Positions 62,941-64,000 of a stretch of 64,000 nt of DNA are shown in pieces; the first letter of the stretch is position 1; each line of letters begins with the position of its first letter. The stretch lies in the NCBI RefSeq assembly GCF_013466425.1, contig NZ_CP059165.1:3968001-4032000 (forward strand), in the 5' to 3' direction. This stretch comes from Mycobacterium vicinigordonae (GTDB lineage: Bacteria > Actinomycetota > Actinomycetes > Mycobacteriales > Mycobacteriaceae). The notes under the pieces are model-generated. The model was not told the DNA's origin. It saw nothing but the letters and a program-made list of their open reading frames with translations, and made no database searches. Both the position numbers and the translations under genes were made by a program.

Positions 62941-64000
62941 GGAGCAATGATCAGAACTTGTGGATGAGCCTCTGCAAGGAGGCGTGAAAGTGGGCGCACC
63001 TTCCCGAGGATGATCTGAAGTCCAGTAGCTCTGATCAAGACCGGCGTTCGCGCGCTGGTTGGGAAGGTACGCCCACGCTCACCGTAATTCACGATGCCGA
63101 TGACGCCAATGATAACGCCGGGGGAGGCGGCCGGTCGTTGTTGGATGAGATCGTGCGCGACGGCGCGCGGCAGATGCTGGCCGCCGCGTTGCAGGCCGAG
63201 ATCGCCGCATATGTCGAGCAGTTCTGTGATCATCTCGACGAGGATGGTCGGCGTCTGGTGGTGCGCAATGGGTATCACCAACCGCGGGAGGTGCTGACTG
63301 CCGCGGGAGCGGTGAGGGTGCGGGCGCCGAGGGTTAACGACAAGCGTGTCGACGCTGATTCCGGTGAGCGTCAGCGGTTTTCTTCGGCGATCCTGCCGTC
63401 CTGGTCGCGCAAGTCGCCGCAGATCAGCGAGGTGCTGCCGTTGTTGTATCTGCATGGCCTCTCCAGTGGGGATTTCGGGCCGGCGCTGGAGCAGTTCCTG
63501 GGATCGGGGGCTGGGCTATCGGCGACGACAATCACCCGGCTGACCAGCCAGTGGCAAGACGAAGCCGCCGCGTTCGGTCGTCGTGATCTGTCCGGCATCG
63601 ACTACGTCTACCTGTGGGTCGACGGCATCCACCTCAAGGTCCGCCTCGAGCAGACCAAGCTGTGCCTATTGGTGATGATCGGCGTGCGTGCCGATGGCCG
63701 CAAGGAGCTTGTCGCGCTCACCGACGGCTATCGGGAGTCGACGGAGTCCTGGGCTGATCTGCTGCGTGACTGCAAACGCCGCGGGATGACCGCACCGGTG
63801 CTGGCCGTCGGCGATGGCGCCCTGGGGTTCTGGAAAGCGGTCCGCGAGGTGTTCCCGGCCACCCGCGAACAGCGCTGCTGGTTTCACAAGCAGGCCAATG
63901 TTCTTGCTGCACTGCCGAAGTCGGCGCACCCGTCGGCGTTGGCGGCGCTCAAGGACATCTACAACGCCGAGGATATCGACAAGGCCCAGGTCGCGATCAA
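62941..64000 (+). mobile_element. IS256-family insertion sequence, partial
   Basis: Carries the transposase beginning near 63075 and runs past the window. The left end is not clearly defined: I could not identify a terminal inverted repeat because the right end is not visible. The boundary given is the end of the adjacent remnant frame. Confidence 0.5.
63075..64000 (+). CDS. IS256-family transposase, 3'-truncated by window edge
   Basis: The visible 308 codons are a mutator-type (IS256) transposase: GRSLLDEIVRDGARQMLAAA, NGYHQPREVLTAAG, RFSSAILPSWSRKSPQ, the first catalytic Asp in YLWVDGIHLKV, the second in AVGDGALGFWKAV, and RCWFHKQANVLAALPK. The catalytic Glu and the end are outside the window. 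The frame opens after a TGA at 62985-62987, but no ATG, GTG or TTG occurs before TTG 63138. The expected MLTV(I/V)HDADD start is here spelt ACG CTC ACC GTA at 63075. Either the start codon is mutated or TTG 63138/63141 is used. Confidence 0.88.

Overview
The window is high-GC DNA with tightly packed genes and many ATGA/GTGA start-stop overlaps. It carries several clearly mycobacterial families: an Mtb12/CFP-2 secreted antigen, Acg-type nitroreductase, DDN-like deazaflavin proteins, TIGR00027-type methyltransferases, an F420 luciferase-like enzyme and a DosS-like GAF sensor. I read it as a chromosome segment of a (probably non-tuberculous) Mycobacterium; the species cannot be fixed from the sequence.

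Layout. (1) 0.3-5.9 kb, minus strand: an Acg-like nitroreductase followed by a complete group 3b-type NAD(P)-linked [NiFe] hydrogenase, hyhB-hyhG-hyhS-hyhL, and its maturation protease. Two candidate DosR boxes lie upstream. (2) 6-7.1 kb: a cation/proton antiporter. (3) 7.2-35.6 kb: a large catabolic island. It holds a ring-degradation set resembling the steroid A/B-ring pathway: an HsaD-like C-C hydrolase, HsaA-like flavin hydroxylase, HsaC-like extradiol dioxygenase, KshA-like Rieske oxygenase and two KstD-like dehydrogenases. Around it are two Baeyer-Villiger monooxygenases, several SDRs, a crotonase, a paired acyl-CoA dehydrogenase, two HSL-type esterases, SnoaL, Dabb and VOC proteins, and its own IclR, PadR and TetR regulators. 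(4) 35.7-41.8 kb: aldo/keto reductase, HtpG, a glycosyltransferase with a divergent TetR, and deazaflavin proteins. (5) 41.9-47.6 kb: hydrogenase maturation genes hypF-hypC-hypD-hypE with divergent hypB; no hypA was found. These serve [NiFe] enzymes such as the hydrogenase 37 kb away. (6) 47.6-61.8 kb: partner-switching signalling (two STAS proteins, an RsbW-like kinase, a large GAF/PP2C/HATPase protein), methyltransferases, membrane and secreted proteins, NUDIX hydrolase, glutathione peroxidase and Mtb12. (7) 61.8-64 kb: a low-gene-density, IS-scarred end with an orphan Cys-rich protein, a possible IS481 remnant and the 5' part of an IS256-family transposase cut by the window edge.

How it works together. 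The hydrogenase, the nitroreductase and the distant hyp genes form a redox/hypoxia theme. The middle island looks like a self-contained pathway that oxidises, opens and beta-oxidises an alicyclic or polycyclic ketone-like substrate. Its family content is steroid-like, but gene order, BVMOs and regulators differ from the classical KstR regulon, and its substrate is unknown. The regulator binding sites, pathway assignment and DosR link are inferences from sequence patterns.
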